The position numbers were made by a program, and so were the translations under genes. Below the pieces are notes generated by a model, which saw nothing but the letters and a program-made list of their open reading frames with translations, ran no database searches and was not told the DNA's origin. A stretch of 64,000 bases of DNA from an uncultured Eubacteriales bacterium (GTDB lineage: Bacteria > Bacillota > Clostridia > Lachnospirales > Lachnospiraceae), in contig UQXZ01000005.1 of assembly GCA_900545225.1 (NCBI GenBank), positions 1 through 64,000 on the forward strand, written 5' to 3'. Below, piece after piece: positions 1 through 10,873 of the stretch; position 1 is the first letter of the stretch; the number at the start of each line of letters is the position of its first letter.

Positions 1-973
<973 letters not shown>

Positions 974-1017
974 TAAACGTTGGTGTTAATCATATGCAGT
1001 TTTCAGGGAATAAGGTT

Positions 1018-1052
1018 CCTATCAAGTGAGAATTCATTTGATAGGATTTTTT
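1018..1052 (+). terminator. Terminator after 23S rRNA
   Basis: A 12-bp stem (CCTATCAAGTGA paired with TCATTTGATAGG) with a short loop is followed by ATTTTTT. It ends the rRNA transcript directly after 23S. Confidence 0.85.
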
Positions 1053-1089
1053 ATAAGAACCTGTTTATAAGATATTTCTTATAAAATAT

Positions 1090-1160
1090 AGGGGTGTGGT
1101 GAAATGGTATCATAGGAGTCTCCAAAACTTTTGGCGGGAGTTCGATTCTCTCCACCCCTG
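1090..1160 (+). tRNA. tRNA-Trp (CCA)
   Basis: The acceptor stem AGGGGTG pairs with CACCCCT at 1153-1159, followed by discriminator G. The anticodon stem GGAGT/ACTTT encloses loop CTCCAAA, giving anticodon CCA. The T arm is GGGAG-TTCGATT-CTCTC. The 3' CCA is not encoded. The gene lies just after the rRNA terminator and has its own terminator. Confidence 0.93.
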
Positions 1161-1165
1161 CTTCT

Positions 1166-1198
1166 ACCGGCTGTACGTTGTGCAGTCGGTTTTTTTTT
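1166..1198 (+). terminator. Terminator after tRNA-Trp
   Basis: Stem ACCGGCTG / CAGTCGGT followed by a run of nine T residues. Confidence 0.85.
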
Positions 1199-1345
1199 GC
1201 AAAAAAAAGGTAACTATAGTATTATAAAAATATTGTGTAATTTATCTCACAGCTTAAGCAGCAGTGGGATTATGGATGTTATTTTTTATAGATATTATAT
1301 TATTTTAGTTCAATATTTTCAGATTCTCGGAGGAATAAAAATATT

Positions 1346-2977
1346 ATGATAAGCGCTAATAATGTAACTTACAGAGTAGGAAAAAAGGCATTATTTGAGG
1401 ATGTAAATATTAAGTTTACAGAAGGAAACTGTTACGGTCTTATCGGTGCAAATGGTGCCGGAAAGTCTACATTCCTTAAGATTTTATCAGGTCAGATCGA
1501 GCCTTCTAAGGGTGAAATTGCAATCACAAACGGCCAGAGACTTTCATTCTTAGAGCAGGATCACTTCAAGTATGACGACTGTAAGGTAATTGAAGTTGTT
1601 ATGATGGGTAATAAGAGACTCTATGAAATCATGAAGGAAAAGGAAGCTATCTATTCTAAGGAAGATTTCACAGAGGAAGATGGACACAGAGCATCTGAAC
1701 TTGAGGCAGAATTTGCTGATATGAACGGTTGGGAAGCTGAATCAGATGCAGCACAGCTCCTTACAGGTCTTGGTATTGAGCCGGATTTACATGAGAAGCT
1801 CATGAGCGAAATCAACGGTAGTGAAAAGGTTAAGGTTCTTCTTGCGAAGGCTCTTTTCGGTAACCCTGATATCCTTCTTCTCGATGAGCCTACTAACAAC
1901 TTAGATATTGATTCTATCGAATGGTTACAGGAGTTCCTTATTAACTTTGAAAATACTGTAATCGTTGTTTCTCATGACAGACATTTCCTTAACCAGGTTT
2001 GTACTCATATTGCTGATATCGACTATGCTAAGATTCAGCTCTATGCAGGTAACTACGACTTCTGGTATGAGTCAAGTCAGCTTATCCTTAAGCAGAGAAA
2101 AGAAGCTAACAGAAAGAAAGAAGAGAAGATCAAAGAGTTACAGGAATTCATTTCACGATTCTCTGCAAATGCTTCTAAGTCAAAGCAGGCTACATCAAGA
2201 AAGAAAGCTCTTGATAAGATTGAACTTGATGATATTAAACCTTCAAGCAGAAAGTATCCATATGTTGATTTCAGACCTGAAAGAGAAATCGGTAATGAAG
2301 TATTAGAAGTAACAAATCTCAGTAAGAAGATTGATGATGAGACTTCAATCAACAATATTTCATTCCTCGTTGGTAATAAGGATAAGATTGCATTTGTTGG
2401 TTCTAACGAGCTTGCAACAACAGAATTCTTCGATATTATTGCCGGAAGACAGGAAGATTATGAAGGTGAATTCAAGTGGGGTGTTACAACTAAGGTTGCA
2501 TATTTCCCTAAGGATATTAATGCTGAATTTACTACAGATGAGACCATCGTTGAATGGTTAACACCATATTCACCAGATCCTGACTCTACATATGTAAGAG
2601 GATTCCTTGGAAGAATGTTATTTGCCGGTGAAGACGGTGAGAAGAAAGTTCAGGTATTATCCGGAGGAGAGAAGGTTAGAGTTCTCCTTTCAAGAATGAT
2701 GATTCAGGGAGCAAATGTACTTGTATTTGACGACCCTACTAACCACTTAGACATGGAGTCAATTACATCTCTTAATAATGCTCTTATTAAGTTTGACGGT
2801 GTAATTATCTTTACATCACACGATCATCAGTTTATTCAGACAATTGCCAACAGAATCATGGAAATACTTCCTGATGGAACATTAGTTGACAAGCTTACAA
2901 CATACGAAGAGTATCTTGCATCTGATGACAGCATCAGAAAGAGACAGGGCGTTGCTAAATTGTCTGAGGAAGATTAA
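1346..2977 (+). CDS. ABC-F family ATPase, YkpA/YbiT-like
   Basis: A soluble protein with two ABC ATPase domains and no membrane segment, as in ABC-F proteins, which bind the ribosomal E site and modulate translation or antibiotic resistance. Domain 1 has a good Walker A (GANGAGKST, residues 34-42) and Walker B with DEPTNNLD near 180-187, but its signature is INGSE instead of LSGGE. Domain 2 has a degenerate Walker A (GSNELATTE near 351-359), a perfect signature LSGGEK near 438, and FDDPTNHLD, with Asp in place of the catalytic Glu. The lysine-rich linker between the domains matches the ABC-F inter-domain linker. Its 543 residues are normal length. CGGAGGAA precedes the ATG. The exact subfamily is inferred, not tested. 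Confidence 0.9.
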   Translation: MISANNVTYRVGKKALFEDVNIKFTEGNCYGLIGANGAGKSTFLKILSGQIEPSKGEIAITNGQRLSFLEQDHFKYDDCKVIEVVMMGNKRLYEIMKEKEAIYSKEDFTEEDGHRASELEAEFADMNGWEAESDAAQLLTGLGIEPDLHEKLMSEINGSEKVKVLLAKALFGNPDILLLDEPTNNLDIDSIEWLQEFLINFENTVIVVSHDRHFLNQVCTHIADIDYAKIQLYAGNYDFWYESSQLILKQRKEANRKKEEKIKELQEFISRFSANASKSKQATSRKKALDKIELDDIKPSSRKYPYVDFRPEREIGNEVLEVTNLSKKIDDETSINNISFLVGNKDKIAFVGSNELATTEFFDIIAGRQEDYEGEFKWGVTTKVAYFPKDINAEFTTDETIVEWLTPYSPDPDSTYVRGFLGRMLFAGEDGEKKVQVLSGGEKVRVLLSRMMIQGANVLVFDDPTNHLDMESITSLNNALIKFDGVIIFTSHDHQFIQTIANRIMEILPDGTLVDKLTTYEEYLASDDSIRKRQGVAKLSEED

Positions 2978-2991
2978 TTAAAGGTGATAAT

Positions 2992-5900
2992 ATGCCTGCC
3001 GGTAAAAAAGCTAAAACAAAAAAAGTTAGTAATACTAAAAAAAGTACCGCTAAGCTTGAACAGAAAAAATCAGGCTTTAAAACGGAAGTCTTTTTCTTAT
3101 TGGCTTTTGGAATATTAATATTACTGATACTCAGTAATTTCGGATTGGCCGGAGTTGTAGGTGTCGGAATAAAATGGCTTGAATTTGGTCTTATAGGCGT
3201 TATGGGGTATGCTATACCGTTTTTATTTGCAGGTAATCTTATTTACCTGTCGGTTAACAGACCTCTTTCCAAAGATGTGAAATGGAAATTCATTACGGCA
3301 TATATATCTATAGTGTTATTGTCAGCTTTTATACAGAGAATTTATGATGTTCCGAGAATGGAATATTATAATGTTATTGATATATTTTTCTATAGTGCAG
3401 ATTACAGTAGCGGCGGAGGTATTCTCGGTGCATTAATATGCTTCGGACTTTCGCCTTTAGGGATGATTGCCTCCGTCGTTATTCTTGTAGTTTTACTTAC
3501 TATATGTGTTATGTACCTGTTTAACTGGTCCATATTTAAAACGTTTAAATATATTTTCTCTAATATAAGAGCAAATGATTCTGTCAGAAAATCGAAAAAA
3601 GCAGCAAAAACGGTAAATGCAGCTGATGTAGCTGCTGCAGATTATCAGAATCCGGATGTTCATAACCAGATGGTAAATGAACAGGCCGGACAGGGCAGTG
3701 AAAATATTATTAAAGGTAATGATATAAGTAATAATACAATTAATAATAAAACTGCCGAAGACAATATAGTTAAAGGCGTTAAAACTGCCGATTCTGATAG
3801 ATTTTCTGACGGCAAGAATTCGTCCGACAGCGTAAACAGAGATGAGAATATATGGAAGGTTGATGATGATATGGCAAACATGAGGGATGCATACAGCAAA
3901 AACAGCAATAGCAATCCTGAACGCAATCCTAAAAAGAATCTCAGAATGGAAAATAAGTCAGCAGGCACAGGCTTTAATGTATTTTCAATCAAGGAAGCAA
4001 GCCATGAAAGCGCCAATAAGGGAAATGATGTAGAAACTATTGAGATTACAAATATGTTCCCTAAGAGTACTTCGGACGAAAAGAGAGAATTTTCAGAGAA
4101 TACATTTAGAGATGTAGTCGTCGATGAAGGTGACTCATTTAAAAAATATCCAAACAGAAACCGTGTTCCTGATTCAAATGTAGTTGTGTCAGATGATCTT
4201 GTAACAACAAGAGATGAAGTTTCTGCAGCAGAACATAATGATTTCCATGGTTCAGGTATTTCTTCATTTGAAAATGGTGCAGATAACTATGGTGGTGTAA
4301 ATAATAATCCTGGAATGAGTCATGGCGGAAGTGATATTAGTAGAAATGTTAATGGCGGACGTTATGATAATGCCAACGCAATTGCTAATGGGGATGCCGA
4401 TGTCAGTGCCAATGCTGTTAACCAGGCTACAGGTGCCAATTCATTTGATGCAGGTGCAGTAGCAGGTATGGCATCCGGTGCAGCTGCCGGAAGTGTTGCC
4501 ACAGGCATGCCAGATAATGGCGTACAAAACGGCATGCAGAATAGCATGGCCAACGGTATGAATATTGCCGCCGGTTCAGACGCATCATCAGACTATGTAT
4601 TCCCCCCAATCAGCCTGTTAAATGAGCCTAAGAATTACGATTTAGGTGACATTAACATGGAAAACCAGGAAATGGCGGACAACCTCTGTAAAATTCTGGA
4701 AATCTTTGGCGTTAAGGTTAAGATTACGGGAATCAGTGTAGGTCCTACAGTTACAAGATTTGAAATGCAGCCTGAAATAGGTACGAAAGTAAGTAAGGTT
4801 GTAAATCTTAAGGACGAGATTAAAATGGGACTGGCTGTTTCTGATATCAGAATTCAGGCACCAATTCCGGGTAAATCTGCCATCGGTATAGAAATTCCAA
4901 ATAAAAAACCAAGAAGTGTTTCATTCAGAGAGCTTATTGAGTCCAAGCATTTCAGGGAGAGTAAATCGAAGGTATCATTTGCAGTCGGTGAAGATATCGG
5001 TGGAAATGTTGTAGTTGGCGATATTGCCGACATGCCTCATGTTATCATTGCAGGTTCTACAGGTTCCGGTAAATCTGTATGTATTAACGCATTAATCATG
5101 AGTGTGTTGTACAAGGCCACACCGGATGATGTAAAAATGATAATGGTAGACCCTAAGGTTGTTGAATTATCTATTTACAATGGAATTCCACATTTGCTAG
5201 TCCCTGTTGTTTCAGATCCTAAAAAGGCCGCAAGTGCACTTAACTGGGCTGTTGCGGAAATGGATAAACGATACAACAAACTGGCTGAACTGGGCTCCAG
5301 AAACATAAAAGAATACAATAATAAAATTCTTTCTGGAGAATTTGGAGAAAATCATACCAAAATGCCACAGATTCTTGTTATAATTGATGAGCTGGCAGAT
5401 CTTATGATGGTCGCGAAAAATGAAGTTGAAGCTGCAATTGTTCGTCTTGCTCAAAAGGCGAGAGCTGCGGGAATTCATCTTATCATTGCAACTCAGAGAC
5501 CATCTGCAGATGTTATTACTGGTCTTATTAAGGCCAATATACCATCTAAGATAGCCTTTGCTGTATCAAACGGTTCAAACTCAAGAATCATACTGGATGA
5601 AAATGGTGCAGAGAACCTGCTTGGAAAGGGAGATATGTTATATGCTCCAAGAAATGAGAAGCCGAAGAGAGTTCAGGGCGCATTTGTTTCGGATGATGAA
5701 GTTTCGAGAGTCGTAGAATTTCTTAAGGAACATTCAGACGGTACTCAGATAAATGAGGATATCAGCAGGGATATGGAGAGTGAGGTGTTAAATGCCTCCA
5801 TACCTATTCCTGGAGCTGAAGATGAAGACTCTTTGGATTCTTTATTTGAAGACGCAGGAAGATTTGTTATTGAGAGAGAGAAAGCTTCCATAGGTATGCT

Positions 5901-6054
5901 CCAGAGAAACTTTAGAATAGGATTTAACCGAGCGGGAAGAATAATTGATCAATTGTCAGAAGCGGGAGTTGTTGGTCCGGATATCGGAACTAAACCGCGT
6001 AAGGTACTGATTACTATGCAGGAATTTGACGAATTATTGAGCAAGTTCAGATAA
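2992..6054 (+). CDS. ftsK: DNA translocase FtsK/SpoIIIE
   Basis: ATP-driven double-stranded DNA pump that clears chromosomes from the division or sporulation septum. The first about 45 residues are Lys/Ser-rich, followed by hydrophobic membrane segments to about residue 185. A very long Asn/Ser/Asp/Gly-rich linker (about 190-535) has low complexity. The motor has Walker A GSTGSGKS at 688-695 and a Walker B with IDELADLM. The C-terminal winged-helix gamma domain (about 955-1020), which reads chromosome polarity sequences, contains the QRNFRIGFNRAGRIIDQL-type segment. At 1020 residues it is longer than the roughly 790 of B. subtilis SpoIIIE, mainly because of the linker. It starts 14 bases after the ABC-F gene with AAAGGTGATAAT as ribosome binding site. 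Confidence 0.95.
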   Translation: MPAGKKAKTKKVSNTKKSTAKLEQKKSGFKTEVFFLLAFGILILLILSNFGLAGVVGVGIKWLEFGLIGVMGYAIPFLFAGNLIYLSVNRPLSKDVKWKFITAYISIVLLSAFIQRIYDVPRMEYYNVIDIFFYSADYSSGGGILGALICFGLSPLGMIASVVILVVLLTICVMYLFNWSIFKTFKYIFSNIRANDSVRKSKKAAKTVNAADVAAADYQNPDVHNQMVNEQAGQGSENIIKGNDISNNTINNKTAEDNIVKGVKTADSDRFSDGKNSSDSVNRDENIWKVDDDMANMRDAYSKNSNSNPERNPKKNLRMENKSAGTGFNVFSIKEASHESANKGNDVETIEITNMFPKSTSDEKREFSENTFRDVVVDEGDSFKKYPNRNRVPDSNVVVSDDLVTTRDEVSAAEHNDFHGSGISSFENGADNYGGVNNNPGMSHGGSDISRNVNGGRYDNANAIANGDADVSANAVNQATGANSFDAGAVAGMASGAAAGSVATGMPDNGVQNGMQNSMANGMNIAAGSDASSDYVFPPISLLNEPKNYDLGDINMENQEMADNLCKILEIFGVKVKITGISVGPTVTRFEMQPEIGTKVSKVVNLKDEIKMGLAVSDIRIQAPIPGKSAIGIEIPNKKPRSVSFRELIESKHFRESKSKVSFAVGEDIGGNVVVGDIADMPHVIIAGSTGSGKSVCINALIMSVLYKATPDDVKMIMVDPKVVELSIYNGIPHLLVPVVSDPKKAASALNWAVAEMDKRYNKLAELGSRNIKEYNNKILSGEFGENHTKMPQILVIIDELADLMMVAKNEVEAAIVRLAQKARAAGIHLIIATQRPSADVITGLIKANIPSKIAFAVSNGSNSRIILDENGAENLLGKGDMLYAPRNEKPKRVQGAFVSDDEVSRVVEFLKEHSDGTQINEDISRDMESEVLNASIPIPGAEDEDSLDSLFEDAGRFVIEREKASIGMLQRNFRIGFNRAGRIIDQLSEAGVVGPDIGTKPRKVLITMQEFDELLSKFR

Positions 6055-6070
6055 TTAAAAGGAGAATTAA

Positions 6071-7747
6071 ATGGCATTTTTAACTGATATAGAAATTGCA
6101 CAGGCAGCTGACATGAAACCTATCGTAGACGTTGTTAAACGCGTAGGTGTCACAGAAGATGAATTAGAATTATACGGCAAGTATAAGGCTAAGATCTCAG
6201 ACGAATGTGAAAAGAGAGTTCAGTGTAATCCTGACGGTAAGCTTATTTTAGTTACTGCAATCAATCCTACACCAGCTGGTGAAGGAAAGACTACAACAAC
6301 AATCGGTCTTACAGAAAGTCTTAATAAGATTGGAAAAAATGCTGTTGCTATAATTAGAGAACCATCACTTGGACCTGCATTTGGTGTTAAGGGTGGAGCT
6401 GCAGGTGGCGGATATGCTCAGGTTGTACCTATGGAAGATTTAAATCTTCATTTTACAGGTGACTTCCACGCAATCACATCTGCAAATAACCTTCTTGCAG
6501 CAATGATCGACAACCATATCAAGCAGGGCAACGAGCTTAACATCGATGTTAAGAAGGTTGTATGGAAGCGTTGTATGGATATGAACGACAGAAACCTTAG
6601 AGATATTATTATCGGTATCGGTTCACCTGCAAATGGTGATATGAGAAGTGACGGTTTCACAATCACAGCTGCATCTGAAATCATGGCTATCTTCTGTATG
6701 GCTACTGATATGACAGACTTAAAGGAAAGAATCGGAAGAATCATCATTGCATACGATAAGGAAGGCAAGCCTGTAACAGCAAGCCAGATTAATGCACAGG
6801 GTGCTATGGCAGTTCTTCTTAAGGATGCATTTAAGCCTAATGTTATTCAGACACTTGAGAACACACCTGTACTTGTACACGGCGGTCCATTTGCAAATAT
6901 CGCTCATGGATGTAACTCAGTAAGAGCTACTAAGCTTGGTCTTAAGCTTGGTGACTACTGTGTTACTGAGGCTGGTTTCGGTGCTGACCTTGGTGCTGAA
7001 AAGTTCATGGATATTAAGTGCAGAAATGCAGGCATCGCTCCTAATGCTGTAGTTATCGTAGCTACAGTTCGTGCTTTAAAGTACAACGGTGGTGTTAAGA
7101 AGGATGACTTAAAGGATGCAAATGTAGAAGCACTTAAGGCTGGTATCGTTAACTTAGGAAAGCATATCGAGAACGTTAAGAAGTACGGTGTTGAGCCAAT
7201 CGTTGCAATTAACTCATTTGTTACTGATACTGAAGAAGAGTACGAAGTAATCAGAGAGTACTGCAAGGGCCTCGGCGTTGAAGTTTCACTTTCAACTGCA
7301 TGGGGAGACGGTGGTGAAGGTGCTATCGATCTTGCTGAAAAGGTTATCAAGATGACAGAGAAGAAGAATGATTTCCACTTCTTATATGATCTTGAAACTC
7401 CTGTTACAGACAAGATTGAGAAGATTTCAAAGGAAATCTACGGTGCTGCAAACGTTGAATACGGCGCTGGCGTTCTTAAGAGCATTCAGAACATTGAAGA
7501 GATGGGACTTGGAAATCTTCCTATCTGTGTTGCAAAAACACAGTATTCACTTTCTGATAATGCAGCTCTTCTTGGAAGACCTGAGAACTTCACAATGCAT
7601 GTAAGAGAAGTATATGTAAATGCAGGTTCAGGATTTATCGTTGTATTAACAGGTAAGATCCTTACAATGCCTGGACTTCCAAAGAAGCCGGCAGCAGAAG
7701 CTATTGACTTCAACGAAGAGACAGGAAAGATCGTAGGATTATTCTAA
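6071..7747 (+). CDS. fhs: Formate--tetrahydrofolate ligase
   Basis: Makes 10-formyl-THF from formate, THF and ATP, the entry step for formate into one-carbon metabolism and, in acetogens, the methyl branch of the Wood-Ljungdahl pathway. The 558-residue length is typical. The ATP-binding loop TPAGEGKTT is at 67-75, and EPSLGPAFGVKGGAAGGGY follows near 98-116 as in the family. Codons such as CTT and GGT are strongly preferred, suggesting high expression. AAAAGGAG precedes the ATG, 16 bases after ftsK. Product could feed Fmt, encoded 3 kb downstream. Confidence 0.97.
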   Translation: MAFLTDIEIAQAADMKPIVDVVKRVGVTEDELELYGKYKAKISDECEKRVQCNPDGKLILVTAINPTPAGEGKTTTTIGLTESLNKIGKNAVAIIREPSLGPAFGVKGGAAGGGYAQVVPMEDLNLHFTGDFHAITSANNLLAAMIDNHIKQGNELNIDVKKVVWKRCMDMNDRNLRDIIIGIGSPANGDMRSDGFTITAASEIMAIFCMATDMTDLKERIGRIIIAYDKEGKPVTASQINAQGAMAVLLKDAFKPNVIQTLENTPVLVHGGPFANIAHGCNSVRATKLGLKLGDYCVTEAGFGADLGAEKFMDIKCRNAGIAPNAVVIVATVRALKYNGGVKKDDLKDANVEALKAGIVNLGKHIENVKKYGVEPIVAINSFVTDTEEEYEVIREYCKGLGVEVSLSTAWGDGGEGAIDLAEKVIKMTEKKNDFHFLYDLETPVTDKIEKISKEIYGAANVEYGAGVLKSIQNIEEMGLGNLPICVAKTQYSLSDNAALLGRPENFTMHVREVYVNAGSGFIVVLTGKILTMPGLPKKPAAEAIDFNEETGKIVGLF

Positions 7748-7896
7748 TCTGACTATAATCAGGTTGTTTTAATAATAAGCGAATCTGATAAATGATTAAT
7801 TGGACTTATCTGATGAAAAAATCGCCGATAAATTATTAATTTGATCGATTTGAGTGTAAACAATGCAGATATGTAATTAATCGAATATTAATTAAC

Positions 7897-7947
7897 AAAA
7901 AAGTATGAGTGTGGTTACTAAAATGTTACCATTGCTCATACTTTTTT
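7897..7947 (+). terminator. Terminator after fhs
   Basis: AAAAAAGTATGAG pairs with CTCATACTTTTTT around a loop that itself contains TGGTTAC/GTTACCA, ending in TTTTTT. The flanking 7748-7896 holds only a weak hairpin (AATCTGA/TCAGGTT, 7745-7771) and diverged A+T-rich repeats; no gene is seen there. Confidence 0.8.
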
Positions 7948-8016
7948 AATTTGATATGGCCTTGGGATAAATGATATTATAAACGAACCTAAAGAAATTT
8001 TATTAAGGATTTGAGT

Positions 8017-10251
8017 ATGGATACAGAACAATATGCAGGAATAATACTGGGACTTTTGACAGAGCAGTTGGACAAGCGTTTCCAATATCGCATACCTGAT
8101 CATTTGAAATCTAAAGTGCATGTAGGATCTGTGGTATATGTGCCATTTGGTGCAGGTAACAAAAAGACAAAGGGCTTTGTTATCGACATTTCCTCAGATC
8201 TTTCATTTGACAGGGATAAAATTAAAGATATTTCAGATGTCAGTCTGGATGTTGATGTGACAAATGCCAATTTAATTGAGCTTGCGTATTGGATGAGAGA
8301 TGAATACGGATCCACAATTAACAGAGCCTTAAAGACAGTATTTCCTATTCAGGATAAAGTGAGAAATAAGGTCATAACAGAGATTATTCTTACAGATGAC
8401 CATGAAAAAACAGAAGAATATTACGCAAAGTGTAAAAAGAAAAATGCAGCGGCCAGATTAAGACTTCTTGAAGCTCTTATGGAGCATAAAGTCATAAACA
8501 GTGTATTTGCCAAGGATAAGTTAAAGGTCACTGCCAAGACAATCAGTGAATTAAAGGATGAAGGTATCGTAAGCGTAAAGAATACAATTCAGTATCGTAA
8601 TCCAATAAATGTTTCATCTGAAAAGGAAGAACTTCCGGAATTAAATGACGAACAGCGTATTGCATGTGATTCCATTTCAGAGGCTATAGAGAAAAATAAA
8701 CATGAGACATATTTAATTCACGGTATTACGGGCAGCGGTAAGACAAGAGTATATATTGAGCTTATTAAAGAAGTTGTGGCAAAGGGTAAGCAGGCGATTA
8801 TGCTTATTCCAGAAATTGCACTTACATATCAGACTGTAAAACGCTTTGTAAATGTATTTGGCGACAGGGTGTCTGTGCTTAATTCGAAAATGTCTCCCGG
8901 TGAGCGCTATGATCAGTTTTTAAGAGCTTCAAATGGTGACATAGATGTAATGATAGGGCCAAGATCGGCAATATTTACACCATTTAACAATATCGGAATC
9001 ATAGTGTTGGATGAGGAGCATGAAGAGTCCTATAGAAATGAAAATACACCATGCTATGACACACGCGAGGTTGCAAAGTTTTTGACTAAAAAGCACAATG
9101 CGCCATTAGTACTGGCTTCAGCCACACCGTCAGTAAAGTCCTATTATATGGCTCAAAAGGGCGAATACAAGCTTCTCAAACTGACCAAACGTGCAACAGC
9201 AGGGGGACAACTTGCAAATGTTCATGTTGTGGATATGAGAGAGGAGCTTAAGGCCGGCAATAAAACCATTTTCAGCAGACCGCTTATCGGAAGTCTTGCA
9301 GAGAGAATTGCCGATAAAGAACAGAGCATGCTTTTCCTTAATAAGAGAGGTTATCTTGGAATCGTATCCTGCAGAGCCTGTGGTTATGTTATTAAATGTC
9401 CCCATTGCGACATTTCCATGACATATCATAAAAACGGTACATTGGTATGCCATTACTGCGACACGGTTATTAATAACGTAAAGGTATGTCCAAAGTGTGG
9501 TTCAAAGTATATTGCAGGTTTCAAGGCAGGTACGGAAAAGATTGAGCAGGAAGTTAAAAAAGCATTTCCTATGGCAAGGGTGCTCAGAATGGACAGGGAT
9601 ACTACAGTAAAGAAGGGTGCCCACGACAAAATCCTTGAAGAATATGCAAATGGTGATGCTGACATTCTTGTTGGTACACAGATGATTGTAAAGGGACATG
9701 ACTTTGAAAACTGTACACTTGTAGGAGTTCTTGCAGCGGATATGACTCTTTTTACAAGTTCATATACTGCAAGTGAAAGAACATTTCAGCTTATTACCCA
9801 GTCTGCGGGAAGAGCGGGACGAGGCGAAAAAAGAGGAGATGTGTACATTCAGACATATGATCCTGAAAATCCCGTAATTCTTGCGGCGGCGGCACAGGAC
9901 TATGAATTATTTTACAATGAAGAAATAAAGCACAGACAGATGCTTAACTTTCCACCAATATGCAAAATGGCCACATATACATTTGTATCGGAAAATGCTG
10001 AAGTACTTAAGGAAGCCATGAACAGGATCAGAGAGAAGTTAAATACAATCGCCGAAAAGTATGGCAGAGATGTAGATATTTTAGGACCTAACAGAGGCAG
10101 CGGATTTAAGTTAAAGGATGAATTTAACATTAAGTTAATTATCAAATCCAGAACCGATGAGATTTTAAAAGAAATAAAAAATGACTTAGAGAAGTATACT
10201 GACTCTGAGGAAATATTTAAAAAGATACATGTTTTATTTAATAGAGAGTAA
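8017..10251 (+). CDS. priA: Primosomal helicase PriA
   Basis: Superfamily 2 helicase that reloads the replisome at stalled or repaired forks. An N-terminal DNA-binding domain is followed by Walker A GITGSGKT (about 235-243), DEEH (about 332) and eight zinc-binding cysteines in CxxC pairs between about 452 and 490 (CRACG, CPHC, CHYC, CPKCG). Helicase motifs V and VI, including TQSAGRAGRGEK, follow. A TTG at 8011 is also in frame, but AAGGA ends at 8009, only one base before it, while it sits seven bases before the ATG at 8017, so the ATG is preferred. The length, 744 residues, is normal. Confidence 0.95.
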   Translation: MDTEQYAGIILGLLTEQLDKRFQYRIPDHLKSKVHVGSVVYVPFGAGNKKTKGFVIDISSDLSFDRDKIKDISDVSLDVDVTNANLIELAYWMRDEYGSTINRALKTVFPIQDKVRNKVITEIILTDDHEKTEEYYAKCKKKNAAARLRLLEALMEHKVINSVFAKDKLKVTAKTISELKDEGIVSVKNTIQYRNPINVSSEKEELPELNDEQRIACDSISEAIEKNKHETYLIHGITGSGKTRVYIELIKEVVAKGKQAIMLIPEIALTYQTVKRFVNVFGDRVSVLNSKMSPGERYDQFLRASNGDIDVMIGPRSAIFTPFNNIGIIVLDEEHEESYRNENTPCYDTREVAKFLTKKHNAPLVLASATPSVKSYYMAQKGEYKLLKLTKRATAGGQLANVHVVDMREELKAGNKTIFSRPLIGSLAERIADKEQSMLFLNKRGYLGIVSCRACGYVIKCPHCDISMTYHKNGTLVCHYCDTVINNVKVCPKCGSKYIAGFKAGTEKIEQEVKKAFPMARVLRMDRDTTVKKGAHDKILEEYANGDADILVGTQMIVKGHDFENCTLVGVLAADMTLFTSSYTASERTFQLITQSAGRAGRGEKRGDVYIQTYDPENPVILAAAAQDYELFYNEEIKHRQMLNFPPICKMATYTFVSENAEVLKEAMNRIREKLNTIAEKYGRDVDILGPNRGSGFKLKDEFNIKLIIKSRTDEILKEIKNDLEKYTDSEEIFKKIHVLFNRE

Positions 10252-10363
10252 AATATAAGGTAAGGCGTGAATTTTACAAACATTTGATTATTGTGTATTC
10301 TATATTTTTAAGTCAGTAAATATTAAATCACTATAACGTGAACGTAATATAGGGGGATATAAA

Positions 10364-10873
10364 ATGGCTCTTAGAGAGATAAGAATAGTTGGAGACGAAA
10401 TTCTCAGAAAGAAATCAAGAGAAGTTAAAGAAGTTACTCCAAGAATTAAAGAATTAATTTCAGACATGATTGAAACACTCTACAAAGAAGAGGGTGTAGG
10501 TCTTGCAGCTCCTCAGGTTGGAGTTCTCAGAAGACTTTGTATTATTGATGTGGGTATTGAGGAAAATGATCCAAAGCCTACAGTATTTATCAATCCTGTA
10601 ATTGTTGAAATGGACGGAGAGCAGGTTGGTGAAGAGGGCTGTCTTTCAGTTCCTGAAAAGTCATGTGAAGTAAGAAGAGCTGAGCATGTAATCGTTGATG
10701 CATTTGATGAGGAAATGAATCCATTTACAATTGAGGCTCACGGACTTATTGCAAGATGCCTTCAGCATGAAATTGACCATTTAGATGGTATTCTTTACAT
10801 CGACAGAGTAGAGGAGCAGAAATTAGAAGCTGAAGTTGAAGCTAAGAAAGAAGCTTTAGAGAAAGGCGAATAA
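10364..10873 (+). CDS. def: Peptide deformylase
   Basis: Removes the N-formyl group from nascent proteins, using Fe2+ or Zn2+. The three family motifs are all present: GVGLAAPQ (44-51), EGCLS (91-95, with the metal-binding Cys93) and QHEIDH (134-139, with two metal-binding histidines and the catalytic Glu136). The 169-residue length is typical. AGGGGGAT precedes the ATG. The stop codon overlaps the start of fmt by one base (TAATG), so the opposing formylation and deformylation enzymes are translationally coupled. Confidence 0.97.
   Translation: MALREIRIVGDEILRKKSREVKEVTPRIKELISDMIETLYKEEGVGLAAPQVGVLRRLCIIDVGIEENDPKPTVFINPVIVEMDGEQVGEEGCLSVPEKSCEVRRAEHVIVDAFDEEMNPFTIEAHGLIARCLQHEIDHLDGILYIDRVEEQKLEAEVEAKKEALEKGE

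Noticed and set aside
3600..4560. Asn/Ser/Gly-rich FtsK segment as a separate surface protein
   Set aside because: It is in one continuous open frame joining membrane and motor domains, as in other FtsK linkers.
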